A stretch of 64,000 nt of DNA. It comes from Allocoleopsis franciscana PCC 7113 (GTDB lineage Bacteria; Cyanobacteriota; Cyanobacteriia; Cyanobacteriales; Coleofasciculaceae). The DNA is taken from assembly GCF_000317515.1 (NCBI RefSeq), contig NC_019738.1, forward strand, positions 5,668,001 through 5,732,000. The letters are read 5' to 3'. The translations under genes were made by a program, and so were the position numbers. The notes beneath the pieces are model-generated. The model was not told the origin of the DNA. It ran no database searches and was given only the letters and a program-made list of their open reading frames with translations. This document shows, piece by piece, positions 51,835 through 61,218 of the stretch; position 1 is the stretch's first letter; every line of letters begins with the position of its first letter.

Positions 51835-52926
51835 TCACAACCGAACCACTAAACTGGAGTCAATATCTTGTAACTTGGCACAACCACTTAAAGCCATCGC
51901 CAGATCGAGTTCATCCCGCAATAATTCAAGCACATGTTTTACCCCCGCTTCTCCGGCTAAGGTTAATCCCCACAAGATAGGGCGTCCCAACAGCACGGCT
52001 TTTGCCCCTAATGCTAGGGCTTTCAGGACATCGGTACCCCGCCTGATACCCCCATCCACGAGTACATCCACTTGATCTCCAACGGCGGCGACGACTTCAC
52101 TGAGGGCATCAATAGAGGCGATCGCACCATCCAATTGTCTGCCACCATGGTTGGAAACGATCACCGCTTTTGCCCCATGTTCCACCGCCCGAAGCGCATC
52201 ATCTCCCCGTAAAATTCCTTTCACCACTAATGGCAACGGAGATAAGGATTGCAACCATTCCAAATCAGACCAAGTTAAAGCGGGATTAAGCTGTTCTAAG
52301 AAATAGGCAAATAAGCCCGATTCACCGGGTTGGTAGGGAATTTCCAAATGGGCTAATCGGGAGAAATTCGCCAGTTCCATGTCGGAGGGGAGTACAAACT
52401 GATTGTGTATATCTTTTTCCCGCTTGCCCAACACAGGAGCATCAACTGTGAGGCAAAGAGCTTGGAATCCTGCGGCGTGAGCGCGTTCTACGAGGGCACG
52501 GGTTAAACTGCGGTCGCGATGCACATAAAGTTGAAACCATTGAGGGGTTTGGCTGCTCACACTCGCCACGTCTTCCATACTCGTTGTTGCCAGCGTACTC
52601 AATACCATTACGCTTCCCAATTGACGCGCCGCTTTGGCTGTAGCAATTTCCCCTTCTGGATGCGCCAGACATTGAAACGCCATCGGGGCAATCAGAATCG
52701 GCAGTGACAGCGATTGACCGAGAATTGTAGTACTTAAATCTCGTTGACTCACATCCACTAACATGCGGGGACGGAGTTTATAACGTTCAAAAGCGGCACG
52801 ATTATCTCGCAGCGTGATTTCATCCCAAGAACCACTCGCGTAATAATCTCTCGCCATGGGAGAAAGTTGCTGGGAGGCGAGGGTTTGATATTCAAAAAGG
52901 TTAATCGGTTTTGTAGGAGGAGTCAT
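51835..52926 (-). CDS. FMN-dependent alpha-hydroxy-acid oxidase (lactate/glycolate oxidase type)
   Basis: Oxidises an L-2-hydroxy acid, either lactate or glycolate, using FMN. 363 residues with the conserved active site: DYYASGSWDEITLRDN, PILIAPMAFQCLAHPEGE, WFQLYVHRDRSLT (Gln and Tyr), LTVDAPVLGKREKDI (Asp and Arg), LVVKGILRGDDAL (Lys), VIVSNHGGRQLDG (catalytic His and Arg), LVDGGIRRGTDVLKALALGA and LLGRPILWGL. All catalytic residues are present. In N2-fixing cyanobacteria the related enzyme favours L-lactate; sequence here does not decide. Soluble, monocistronic. Confidence 0.92.
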   Translation of the reverse strand: MTPPTKPINLFEYQTLASQQLSPMARDYYASGSWDEITLRDNRAAFERYKLRPRMLVDVSQRDLSTTILGQSLSLPILIAPMAFQCLAHPEGEIATAKAARQLGSVMVLSTLATTSMEDVASVSSQTPQWFQLYVHRDRSLTRALVERAHAAGFQALCLTVDAPVLGKREKDIHNQFVLPSDMELANFSRLAHLEIPYQPGESGLFAYFLEQLNPALTWSDLEWLQSLSPLPLVVKGILRGDDALRAVEHGAKAVIVSNHGGRQLDGAIASIDALSEVVAAVGDQVDVLVDGGIRRGTDVLKALALGAKAVLLGRPILWGLTLAGEAGVKHVLELLRDELDLAMALSGCAKLQDIDSSLVVRL

Positions 52927-53087
52927 CTGCTAATCCTACTGGATGGTGGGAGAATATGATCAGCTTTATTCGTGCAGACTGGCAGGAATAATCCACTAGT
53001 TTGTTTCTAGATGTTTCTCTTCCTCCCCCACTTTCCTGCTGTTTCTGATCTATCCCGTTTGAACGCAACTTCGTATCAGTTTAAAAC

Positions 53088-55796
53088 TTACGAATCTTTT
53101 CTCCCCATCAGCCAATAGGTGATCATATCTCCTTTACCCTTAATCGAGGTCAACCCTCGCTCCTCAAACACATACTTGTCCCGCAATCGTTCGTAAGTCG
53201 TATCCGTCACTTGAATGCATCCAGCAACCCCATGAGATTCCATGCGAGACGCCACGTTAACCGTATCACCCCACAAGTCATAAGTGAATTTTTTCGTGCC
53301 AATGACTCCGGCAATCACCGGCCCTGTATTAATCCCAATCCGGAGACGGAAGGGTTCGCCATTGAGTCCTTTAAAGCGAGTTATTTTCTGTTGCATATCG
53401 AGTGCCATTTCTGCGATCGCTTCCGCATGATCAGGACGAGTCGTCGGCAGTCCTCCCACCACCATGTAAGCATCTCCAATGGTCTTAATCTTCTCTAACG
53501 AGTGCTTCTCTGCCAAGTGATCGAACTCGGAAAAGATTTTGTTGAGCAAATCCACTAATCGGGTGGGAGGAATTTCCGCCGAAATTTCGGTAAAGTTAAC
53601 GAGGTCAGCAAACAAAACGGTGACATCAGCAAAGTTATCAGCGATCGTACTTTCCGCCCGTTTCAGTCGTTGTGCGATGGGAGAAGGTAAAATATTCAGA
53701 AGCAATTCTTCTGTGCATTCCTGTTGATAACGCAAAGCTTCTTCCCAAACCTTCCGCTTAGTAATATCAACAACACTGCCTTCGTAATAAAGCAATTCAC
53801 CCTGAGGATCGCGAACAACGTGGGCATTTTCTGAAATCCAAATCACTTCACCATCTTGGCGATACACCTGAGATTCAAAATCGGATACCCGTTCATCAGT
53901 TTGCATCCGCTCCAGAAAAATATCCCAACGACTTTTATCAACATAACGTTGCTGATTGAGGCAGATTACAGCCGCCCTCAGTTCTTCGGCAGACTCATAG
54001 CCATAAATTCTCGCTAACCCAGGATTTGCACTCAATAGACACCCATCCGGTGTCATTTGAAATAGACCTTCATAGGTGTTTTCAAAGATACTACGATATC
54101 GCGTCTCCGCGCTGCGCCTTGCCTCCTCTGCCTGCTTACGCTCGGTCATATCACGCGCCACCCAAATCACGGAATTGTTGTCCAAAGGAGAAATGCTAGC
54201 CGCGAACCAAACTTCTTTTTTCTCTCTGGTGGGATGACTGTACTCAATATTGAAGGTTTGTTGAGTCTCCAATGATTCTTGAATCCGACATAAAAACATA
54301 TCGGCTTGAGCTTTAGAAAAAACCTCATGAAGTGTCTTGCCAATCAATTCATCAGGGGGTTTATGGAGAAGTGCCAGATTAGTCGGTGCAATTTTAAGAT
54401 AGCGACCCTGCATATCAAGAACAAGAACAACGTCCGTGATTGCTGTTAGTAAGGCATGAAGTTGCGCCTCCGAATCCCGCAATACCAGTTCTACATTTTG
54501 GCGTTGAGTAATTTCACGTTGTAACTGTACATTAGTAGCTTCTAATTCCCGATATTTTTGCTCTAATTCCCACGTTTCATGAATTTCTTGACTGACATCA
54601 GATAACATTTTAATTGCCGCTTCAGGGAAGTTTAAATTTCCTGGTTCAAGCCCTAACCAAGGTAATGGTTGAATTGGGCAATTACAACTATCAATATCAA
54701 TCATGTTAAATTGTCCCGTGGGCAAAATTTTTCCAATATGGCAGGCTCTGGTAACATGATGATTGGGTTCGATTCGGATTAATCCACCTGGAGCTTCAAA
54801 ACTCTGACCATAAGCCGCCACTCGTACCCATTCCACTTCAAAAGATTGCGCCTGTTCTACCGCTTGCTTCCACAAATAAACTTGAGTATAGGCGGCTTCA
54901 ATCGGGGCAGAGGTTACACGATCGCTGCCATAGCGTTGTTGAAAGTTTTCCACAAACTGTCGATTTCTGGGAGTATCTAGGCTCTGAAAATAACTCCAAC
55001 AAGCATAATGACCCGCTGCCGCCTCACCAATTCGTTGCAGTTCCGCTTCGGCAATGCTGATGGTTAGGATGGGAATTTGGTCAGATGTAATTCCTGATGC
55101 TTGATACTGGCGATAAAAAGCAATATTGCTGTCGCCGTTGAGGGTATTGAAAACAACATCAGGTTGAGCTTGTTGAATTCGGCTAACAATTTCTGTAAAA
55201 TTACTTTCTCCTAAGGAGACATATTCTTCGCCAACAACGGTGCCTTCCTGCTGTTTGAGTTGTGCTTTAATAATTTTGTTCGCCGTGCGAGGAAAAACCG
55301 AGTTACTTCCTAGCAGATAGAAGCGTTTTCCTTTGTGAGAGAGCAGCCAAGTGACAGCAGGCTCAATTTGTTGATTTGGACAGGAGCCAGTGTAGAAAAT
55401 GTTTTTAGAACACTCTAATCCTTCGTATTGGACAGGATACCAGAGGAGACCATTAAGTTCTTCAACCACAGGTAAGACGGCTTTGCGACTTTCAGAAGTC
55501 CAACCACCAAAAATAGTAGCGACCCGATCGCATTGGATGAGTTTTCTCGCTTTGACTGCAAACAAGTTAGAATCAGACGCGGCATCTTCAATCACAGGTT
55601 CGATATCCTGACCCAGGACTCCTCCAGTTTGGTTAATCTCTGCGATCGCCATCAGTGCGGCATCCACCAAGGGAGCTTCACTAATTGCCATTGTTCCGCT
55701 GAGAGAATGCAAGATGCCAACTCGCATATATGACATAGCTGGGTTTTTAGCTGCTGATTTGACATAGATCCCGAATGCAACAAGCACAGAAAGCAC
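53088..55796 (-). CDS. UrtA-like sensor - PAS - PAS - class III adenylate cyclase
   Basis: 902 residues from GTG 55796; ATG 55736 or 55727 (MRVGILHSLSGTMAIS) is as likely. Residues about 24-400 are a Peripla_BP_5 domain very close to the urea-binding protein UrtA (AVLPVVEELNGLLWYPVQYE, GSNSVFPRTANKIIKAQLKQ, VVFNTLNGDSNIAFYRQYQA, IEAAYTQVYLWKQAVEQA). A coiled coil follows (about 410-440), then two PAS domains (440-560, 570-690) and a cyclase from about 700: VTVLFADLVNFTEISAEI (metal Asp), LEKIKTIGDAYMVVGG (adenine-selecting Lys, second metal Asp), TYDLWGDTVNVASRMES (Asp, Asn, Arg). No clear membrane span: the N-terminal hydrophobic stretch is only about 11 residues. Predicted to make cAMP in response to a urea- or amide-like ligand. 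Confidence 0.9.
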   Translation of the reverse strand: MLSVLVAFGIYVKSAAKNPAMSYMRVGILHSLSGTMAISEAPLVDAALMAIAEINQTGGVLGQDIEPVIEDAASDSNLFAVKARKLIQCDRVATIFGGWTSESRKAVLPVVEELNGLLWYPVQYEGLECSKNIFYTGSCPNQQIEPAVTWLLSHKGKRFYLLGSNSVFPRTANKIIKAQLKQQEGTVVGEEYVSLGESNFTEIVSRIQQAQPDVVFNTLNGDSNIAFYRQYQASGITSDQIPILTISIAEAELQRIGEAAAGHYACWSYFQSLDTPRNRQFVENFQQRYGSDRVTSAPIEAAYTQVYLWKQAVEQAQSFEVEWVRVAAYGQSFEAPGGLIRIEPNHHVTRACHIGKILPTGQFNMIDIDSCNCPIQPLPWLGLEPGNLNFPEAAIKMLSDVSQEIHETWELEQKYRELEATNVQLQREITQRQNVELVLRDSEAQLHALLTAITDVVLVLDMQGRYLKIAPTNLALLHKPPDELIGKTLHEVFSKAQADMFLCRIQESLETQQTFNIEYSHPTREKKEVWFAASISPLDNNSVIWVARDMTERKQAEEARRSAETRYRSIFENTYEGLFQMTPDGCLLSANPGLARIYGYESAEELRAAVICLNQQRYVDKSRWDIFLERMQTDERVSDFESQVYRQDGEVIWISENAHVVRDPQGELLYYEGSVVDITKRKVWEEALRYQQECTEELLLNILPSPIAQRLKRAESTIADNFADVTVLFADLVNFTEISAEIPPTRLVDLLNKIFSEFDHLAEKHSLEKIKTIGDAYMVVGGLPTTRPDHAEAIAEMALDMQQKITRFKGLNGEPFRLRIGINTGPVIAGVIGTKKFTYDLWGDTVNVASRMESHGVAGCIQVTDTTYERLRDKYVFEERGLTSIKGKGDMITYWLMGRKDS

Positions 55797-55909
55797 TTGG
55801 CTGGGGATGCGGTTGGGCTTTTTGCCCTAAATTTCCTGTTGAATGATGGTAGAGGTGTCCCTTGTAACTCTGTATAATCCAAGAGCAGGCGGTTAAAACC
55901 CAATTTCAC

Positions 55910-56612
55910 GGTGACAAGACCACGCTGCCTGATTCCCTGAGCCGTAGCCTATCTCGCTTTTCAAAAGTTTAGAGCCTCCACTCAAGGGGTGAAGGCGTCC
56001 TTAAACTTATGTTTATCGCTGGTCGTTTAACACCCTAGTGCAGCGCGGCAACAATAACCCACCAGTCTAAAAAGGTTAAAAAGCTTAGTGTACAAGCGTT
56101 CATACCTTTTTCCTCCTGCCTTCTTTCTACTCCTACGGAGAACGCTACGCGAACTGCCTTCTTGCACTAGGTCAGTCTACCTGTGAGGGTTACGGTTAAC
56201 CTTCAGTTCAAGGCCATGCGGGTTCTCTACAGACTTATTGCACAAAACACAGGAAATAGCTTGCGCTTTGCTTTGTGGGAAAAAGCAACGCAGCACCGAA
56301 ATCTATGCACCCACTCTTCTACCTTACTCGATCTGAAAATTCGTTATGGAGATAAAAGAGTCAGGAGGGTATTAGGGGAGCGGGGGAGCGGGGGAGATGG
56401 GGAGCTGGGGAGCATTGCATTTAGATATAAATTTTACCTCGCCGTTCTTGGAATTTGCACATTTGGGATGCTTCCAGAGAACAAATCTTGACGCTTTGAC
56501 TGGCTCACAAAAAGCTCCGGTTATCTTCTTGCTGATCTAAAGGCTCAAAAAGTACCGACTGCGGTAGGCTAGATCGAGTCACTATCATTGCTCCAATTCA
56601 CGCGATCGCTCT
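55910..56612. other. 700-bp intergenic region with repeats
   Basis: Between the cyclase gene (minus) and hemC (plus). Holds the second MITE-like copy (56035-56170) and a G-rich tandem of GGGGGAGC units at about 56375-56413. A 102-codon frame at 56183-56491 spans this G-rich repeat and shows no family resemblance, so it is not called. HIP1-like GCGATCGC lies about 12 bp before hemC. Confidence 0.5.
56035..56170 (+). repeat. MITE-like element, copy 2 (136 bp)
   Basis: Terminal inverted repeats CTAGTGCA and TGCACTAG are perfect. Internal TCTAAAAAGGTTAAAAAGCT, TAGTGTACAA and CCTCCTGCCTTCT match copy 1 at 21295-21406 (opposite strand). The extra length comes from a nested CCTACGGAGAACGCTACGCG insert near its right end. 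No coding capacity. Confidence 0.7.
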
Positions 56613-57581
56613 ATGTCCCCTATTGTTAGTAGCCCTCCTCGCACGATTCGTATTGGTTCCCGCAAAAGTCAGCTTGCTCTGGTTCAAACCTATTGGGTAC
56701 AGGAACAACTGCAAAAACACTTCCCAGATCGGCAGTTTGAAGTCCAGACGATGAGTACCCAAGGGGACAAAATCCTAGATGTTGCCTTATCCAAAATTGG
56801 CGATAAGGGATTGTTCACCAAGGAACTGGAACTGGGAATGATCAATAATGACATTGATTTAGCCGTGCATTCCCTCAAAGATTTGCCGACCCGATTGCCT
56901 GAAGGGTTGGTTTTGGGCGCTGTGACGGAACGAGAAAACCCGGCTGATGCGCTTGTGGTTCACAGCAAGCATCAGGATAAGCAAATTGATACTCTCCCCG
57001 AAGGCGCTGTGATTGGAACGTCTTCACTGCGGCGGTTGGCTCAACTGCGTTATCATTTCCCCCATCTAGCGTTTAAAGATATTCGGGGTAACTTGAATAC
57101 CCGACTGGCAAAACTGGATGCGGGTGAATACGATGCTCTGATTTTGGCAGCGGCAGGGTTAAAGCGATTGGATATGAGCGATCGCATTCACCAGATCTTA
57201 CCCTCAGACCTCTCGCTTCATGCCGTGGGACAAGGTGCCTTGGGCATTGAATGTCGTGAAGATGATGCGGAAGTTTTAGAACTGCTCAAAGCCCTAGAAC
57301 ATATCCCAACAGCTCAGCGCTGCTATGCTGAACGTGCCTTTCTCCGTGAACTCGAAGGCGGTTGTCAAGTACCCATTGGCGTTAATACAATCCTGGAGGG
57401 TGAGCAACTCACTTTAACCGGTATCGTCGCCAGTGTGGATGGACAAAAGCTAGTGAAAGATACCGTAAGCGGCAATGCCACTGAAGCAGAACAGATAGGG
57501 AATGAACTTGCTCAGCGGATGCGTCAACAAGGAGCACAGGAGATTTTACAAGAAATCTTTGCTCAAATTCAGCGAGGTTAG
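56613..57581 (+). CDS. hemC: Porphobilinogen deaminase (hydroxymethylbilane synthase)
   Basis: Polymerises four porphobilinogens for heme, chlorophyll and bilins. ATG 56613. Conserved blocks: [127 protein letters not shown] and the dipyrromethane-cofactor Cys in [11 protein letters not shown]. 322 residues, normal. Single gene ending in a strong hairpin; ho1 lies convergent to it. Confidence 0.97.
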   Translation: MSPIVSSPPRTIRIGSRKSQLALVQTYWVQEQLQKHFPDRQFEVQTMSTQGDKILDVALSKIGDKGLFTKELELGMINNDIDLAVHSLKDLPTRLPEGLVLGAVTERENPADALVVHSKHQDKQIDTLPEGAVIGTSSLRRLAQLRYHFPHLAFKDIRGNLNTRLAKLDAGEYDALILAAAGLKRLDMSDRIHQILPSDLSLHAVGQGALGIECREDDAEVLELLKALEHIPTAQRCYAERAFLRELEGGCQVPIGVNTILEGEQLTLTGIVASVDGQKLVKDTVSGNATEAEQIGNELAQRMRQQGAQEILQEIFAQIQRG

Positions 57582-57611
57582 GGCGTTAGACGGCTGGCAA
57601 CAAGACTTGAA

Positions 57612-57643
57612 GAATCCCTCTTGATGATTGATCGGAGGGATTC
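57612..57643 (+). terminator. Terminator of hemC
   Basis: GAATCCCTC and GAGGGATTC form a perfect 9-bp stem with a 14-nt loop, followed by TGTTTGTTCT, 30 bp after the hemC stop. Confidence 0.75.
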
Positions 57644-57828
57644 TGTTTGTTCTGCGGCTATCCTGAGCCAGGATGTTAGCACTCTCAGGACTTACGCAAC
57701 TGGCTACGCTTATATATTTGGAATCTAGAAGTTACTGTAGAGGCACGGCGACAGTAAGAGTTTGGATTAAACAATACTAAGGAAAATGCCGTGCCCCTAA
57801 ACACCCTAAGGCGATGACGTATAAAAAC

Positions 57829-58545
57829 CTACTCCGCCGTTGCCAATTCAGTACTACCGCGAGTGCGACGGCGAGTTATGGAATTGTACAACATGCGACC
57901 GATCGCATCAATTAAATTCCCTTCCAATTCTTGGTACATTTTCCCATTCATGGCAAAAGCCGCGTTGGCTTCATCCACAATCCGCTCACAACCCGCCTCA
58001 TCAATGGGCAGTTCATCCAAGGTTTGACGATAGTCAGCTTTGAATGCCTTCGCGTCAGGAATATCGGCAAACTCATAGAAAGCCACACCCTTTCCATCCG
58101 GCAAGTTCATCGCGGTTTGAGCAATACCTTTGAAAATTTGTCCGCCGGATAAATCCCCCAGATAACGGGTGTAGGAGTGGGCAACTAACAGTTCCGGTGC
58201 TGTTTGGGAGAGTTCTCGGATGCGTTCTACATAGGCTTTCCCAGCTGGAGAAAGTTGAATTTGCTCCCGCCAGTTTGCCCCATAATAGTAAGCCAAGTCT
58301 TGCTCTAGAGACTGCTTGCGGTGAAGTTGGGGAAAGTGAATTTGGGAGACAATCGGATGGTTGCGGCGCTTCTCCATCTCCTCTTCCATCGCGGAATAGA
58401 CGAAGTAGAAATTAGCCAGCAGCTTCCGGTAGGAATTTTTCTCCACCACTCCTTTTAAAAAGCACTTCACAAAACCGACATTTTCGGCAAACGTATGGGC
58501 TTTTTTCGTGCCGACACGCAGTTTAGTGGCTAAATTGCTGCTCAT
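57829..58545 (-). CDS. ho1: Heme oxygenase
   Basis: Opens heme to biliverdin IX-alpha, CO and iron with ferredoxin electrons, the first step to phycobilins. 238 residues: proximal His in LRVGTKKAHTFAENVGFVKC, then FLKGVVEKNSYRKLLANFYF, VYSAMEEEMEKRRNHPIV and distal helix HSYTRYLGDLSGGQIFKGIA (GDLSGGQ). The C-terminal basic segment RRRTRG is soluble, without a membrane tail. Length and sequence match HO1 rather than the low-oxygen HO2, but discrimination is not absolute. Divergent from a GAF-LuxR regulator with 92 bp between starts. Confidence 0.95.
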   Translation of the reverse strand: MSSNLATKLRVGTKKAHTFAENVGFVKCFLKGVVEKNSYRKLLANFYFVYSAMEEEMEKRRNHPIVSQIHFPQLHRKQSLEQDLAYYYGANWREQIQLSPAGKAYVERIRELSQTAPELLVAHSYTRYLGDLSGGQIFKGIAQTAMNLPDGKGVAFYEFADIPDAKAFKADYRQTLDELPIDEAGCERIVDEANAAFAMNGKMYQELEGNLIDAIGRMLYNSITRRRTRGSTELATAE

Positions 58546-58637
58546 GCCAAAGTTCTCAACGTTTGTTTATGAGAACTATCATAGGAAGGGTTCCCAATCG
58601 AGCCTAGTCCCCAAATGGGTACAGTTGTAATTACTTA

Positions 58638-59324
58638 ATGGCACGCTCTCTACATCCTCTATTTGATGCGATCGCAAGTGCTCGGAATGAGCAGGAACTC
58701 CAACTCGCTATCATGGATACAGTGGGTAAACATTTTGGCGTACAGCGATCAGGTATTTATCTCCTCAATGACCCCTCTCGCTTGACTGAAATTAATGTCC
58801 AGAGTATCCCTGAAGCTTGTGTCGCCCATAATCCCGTCTTGGGCTACGTGGTTGAACGTCATGTTCCCGCCCATGAGGGCTTAGTCTTACCCCCAGGAGA
58901 CTGGAAGCAGCTTTGTCCGCGTCATGACCATGAACATGTGATGACAGGCCCGATTGTCAGTGGGGGGCGTCTGGTGGGAACGGTTAACTTTACCCGCATG
59001 AGTGGTACACCCGCCTTTGATACCCATGATATTGCTGACCTCAGCGCTTTATGCTTGCATTTGTCAGCCAAATTTGCCACCCTACAGACGCAACCCACAC
59101 GATTAACCTCCCCCTTAGCCAGTCGCCTAACGCCGCGCGAACTCGAAATTGCTGAACTTGTTGCCCAAGGACTGACGAATGTGGAAATTGGTGCAGCCCT
59201 TTGGATTCAGCCTAATTCTGTCAAACAAGCGCTCAAACGCATGTTCCGTAAGCTAGAAGTTTCGACTCGTGCTCAACTCGTAGCGCAGCTTCAATCGGTT
59301 CTGGCTTCACGCCCAGTTCTATAA
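58638..59324 (+). CDS. GAF-LuxR transcriptional regulator
   Basis: 228 residues. GAF-like domain about 5-150 (FDAIASARNEQELQLAIMDT, HFGVQRSGIYLLND, MTGPIVSGGRLVGTVNFTRM) with an unusual Cys/His cluster (EACVAHNP … QLCPRHDHEHVM). C-terminal LuxR helix-turn-helix: LTPRELEIAELVAQGLTNVE, IGAALWIQPNSVKQALKRMF. The DNA-binding part resembles that of PedR, the LuxR-type regulator responding to photosynthetic electron flow. No receiver domain, so it would sense directly through GAF. Its divergent arrangement with ho1 hints that it may control bilin synthesis or respond to heme/redox; that is inference. Confidence 0.85.
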   Translation: MARSLHPLFDAIASARNEQELQLAIMDTVGKHFGVQRSGIYLLNDPSRLTEINVQSIPEACVAHNPVLGYVVERHVPAHEGLVLPPGDWKQLCPRHDHEHVMTGPIVSGGRLVGTVNFTRMSGTPAFDTHDIADLSALCLHLSAKFATLQTQPTRLTSPLASRLTPRELEIAELVAQGLTNVEIGAALWIQPNSVKQALKRMFRKLEVSTRAQLVAQLQSVLASRPVL

Positions 59325-59427
59325 AACCACCTAACGAGCCTTTCTCAGCTATTTGATTTAGTGCAGGAGGATGTCAAAGTATTACTAAGTATGACTAGCT
59401 GAAAAGCAAAAGCACAAAAAAATCAAC

Positions 59428-60858
59428 ATGAGAATTCTATTTGTTGCCGCCGAAGCTGCACCCATTGCCAAAGTCGGTGGTATGGGGGATGTTGTGGGTG
59501 CGTTACCTAAAGTCTTGAGGCGGATGGGGCATGATGTGCGTATTTTTATGCCTTACTACGGTATGTTGCCGGATAAGATGAAAATCCCCGCAGAACCCAT
59601 CTGGAAGGGATATGCGATGTTTCAGGATTTTTTCGTCTATGAAACGGTTTTACCGGGGAGTGATGTTCCTCTATACTTATTTGGGCATCCTGCCTTCTCT
59701 GGTCGTAACGTCTATGGTGGAGAAGATGAAGAATGGCGGTTCACGTTATTCGCTAATGGTGCCGCTGAGTTTGCCTGGAACCACTGGAAACCGCAGCTAA
59801 TCCACTGCCACGACTGGCACACGGGGATGATTCCGGTGTGGATGCACCAAGACCCCGATATCAGTACAGTCTTCACGATTCACAACCTCGCCTATCAAGG
59901 GCCGTGGCGCTGGTTCTTAGATAAGATTACTTGGTGTCCTTGGTACATGCAAGGACATAACACAATGGCAGCGGCGGTTCAGTTTGCTGACCGAGTGAGT
60001 GTGGTTTCCCCCACTTATGCCGAGCAAATTAAAACCGCTGAATATGGTGAAACGTTAGAAGGATTGATGTCTTTCATCAGTGGGAAGATCGTGGGTATTG
60101 TCAATGGTATTGACACCGAAAGCTACAATCCAGAGACAGATAGATATATCCCAGAAAAATTTACGGCGGATACCATTGAGCAACGCCGTGCCAATAAAAT
60201 TGCTCTACAAGAAGAAATCGGCTTAGAGGTAAATTCCAGCACTTTCCTCACCGGAATGGTGACGCGGTTGGTAGACCAAAAAGGAATTGACCTGCTGATT
60301 CAGGTACTTGATCGCTTCCTTGCCTATACCGATAGTCAGTTTATTCTATTAGGAACAGGCGATCGCTATTATGAAACCCAAATGTGGCAGATGGCCTCCC
60401 GTTATAAGGGTCGCATGTCCGCCCAACTACTCTATAACGATGCCCTCTCCCGCCGTATTTATGCAGGTTGCGATGCCTTCTTGATGCCTTCCCGCTTTGA
60501 ACCCTGTGGCATCAGCCAAATGCTGGCGATGCGTTACGGTTGTGTCCCCATTGTGCGGCGGACTGGCGGTCTTGTTGATACCGTCTCCCACCACGACCCG
60601 GTGAACCAAACAGGCACCGGCTATTGTTTTGACCGCTATGAGCCGTTAGACTTTTATACAGCGGTGGTTCGTGCCACTGAGGCTTTCCGTTTTAAAGACC
60701 AATGGCAGACTCTACAGCAGCGCGGGATGCGGCAAAACTTTAGCTGGGATAAGTCAGCGGTTCAGTACATCAAGATGTATCAAGAAATCTTGGGACTGCC
60801 TCAAGATGAACCGACAGAAGCACAGTCAGAGCAATCACTAGCGGGTGTTGTTAGCTAG
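59428..60858 (+). CDS. glgA: Glycogen synthase (GT5)
   Basis: Extends alpha-1,4-glucan from ADP-glucose. ATG 59428 ([20 protein letters not shown]): the KVGGMGDV block is the ADP-glucose site. Further: [108 protein letters not shown] and the C-terminal [30 protein letters not shown] with the catalytic Glu. 476 residues, one of the two GlgA isoforms usual in cyanobacteria. Monocistronic. Confidence 0.96.
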   Translation: MRILFVAAEAAPIAKVGGMGDVVGALPKVLRRMGHDVRIFMPYYGMLPDKMKIPAEPIWKGYAMFQDFFVYETVLPGSDVPLYLFGHPAFSGRNVYGGEDEEWRFTLFANGAAEFAWNHWKPQLIHCHDWHTGMIPVWMHQDPDISTVFTIHNLAYQGPWRWFLDKITWCPWYMQGHNTMAAAVQFADRVSVVSPTYAEQIKTAEYGETLEGLMSFISGKIVGIVNGIDTESYNPETDRYIPEKFTADTIEQRRANKIALQEEIGLEVNSSTFLTGMVTRLVDQKGIDLLIQVLDRFLAYTDSQFILLGTGDRYYETQMWQMASRYKGRMSAQLLYNDALSRRIYAGCDAFLMPSRFEPCGISQMLAMRYGCVPIVRRTGGLVDTVSHHDPVNQTGTGYCFDRYEPLDFYTAVVRATEAFRFKDQWQTLQQRGMRQNFSWDKSAVQYIKMYQEILGLPQDEPTEAQSEQSLAGVVS

Positions 60859-61218
60859 TCGCAATTGGGTGATTAGTAAATCTTAAAGATTGGGGGAGAC
60901 AGTACACCGATCAACACGGAGAGCTTGCTGGACTTCTCCCCATTTTTAGGGCAACCTAATCGCTTTTCTATCTAAATCTAACCTTTTATTATATCATAAA
61001 TTTTATATTTATTGGATATAGACGTTATCCCCACAACACTTTTGAATTAACCGCTAGTTAACCAAAGAACGAAACTATCTGGATCGAGTAACTCTGCAAC
61101 CGGGGGAAACCATTAAATAAATGAATTAATTTCTAATCGACCTACTCCTAAAGATTGCGCTATACAAAAACAGTAGGGCTTGAACCTTAACAACATCTGG
61201 ACGGCTAAGAAAAAGAAA
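60859..61218. other. Intergenic region, no gene seen
   Basis: 360 bp between glgA and the sensor kinase, same strand. GGAGAG...TTCTCC at about 60921-60942 followed by CCATTTTTAG is a weak terminator candidate for glgA. The rest is AT-rich, with no frame of note. Confidence 0.45.

Noticed and set aside
56183-56491. 102-codon frame in the hemC upstream spacer
   Set aside because: Runs through a GGGGGAGC tandem repeat, has no family resemblance and no ribosome site; judged chance.
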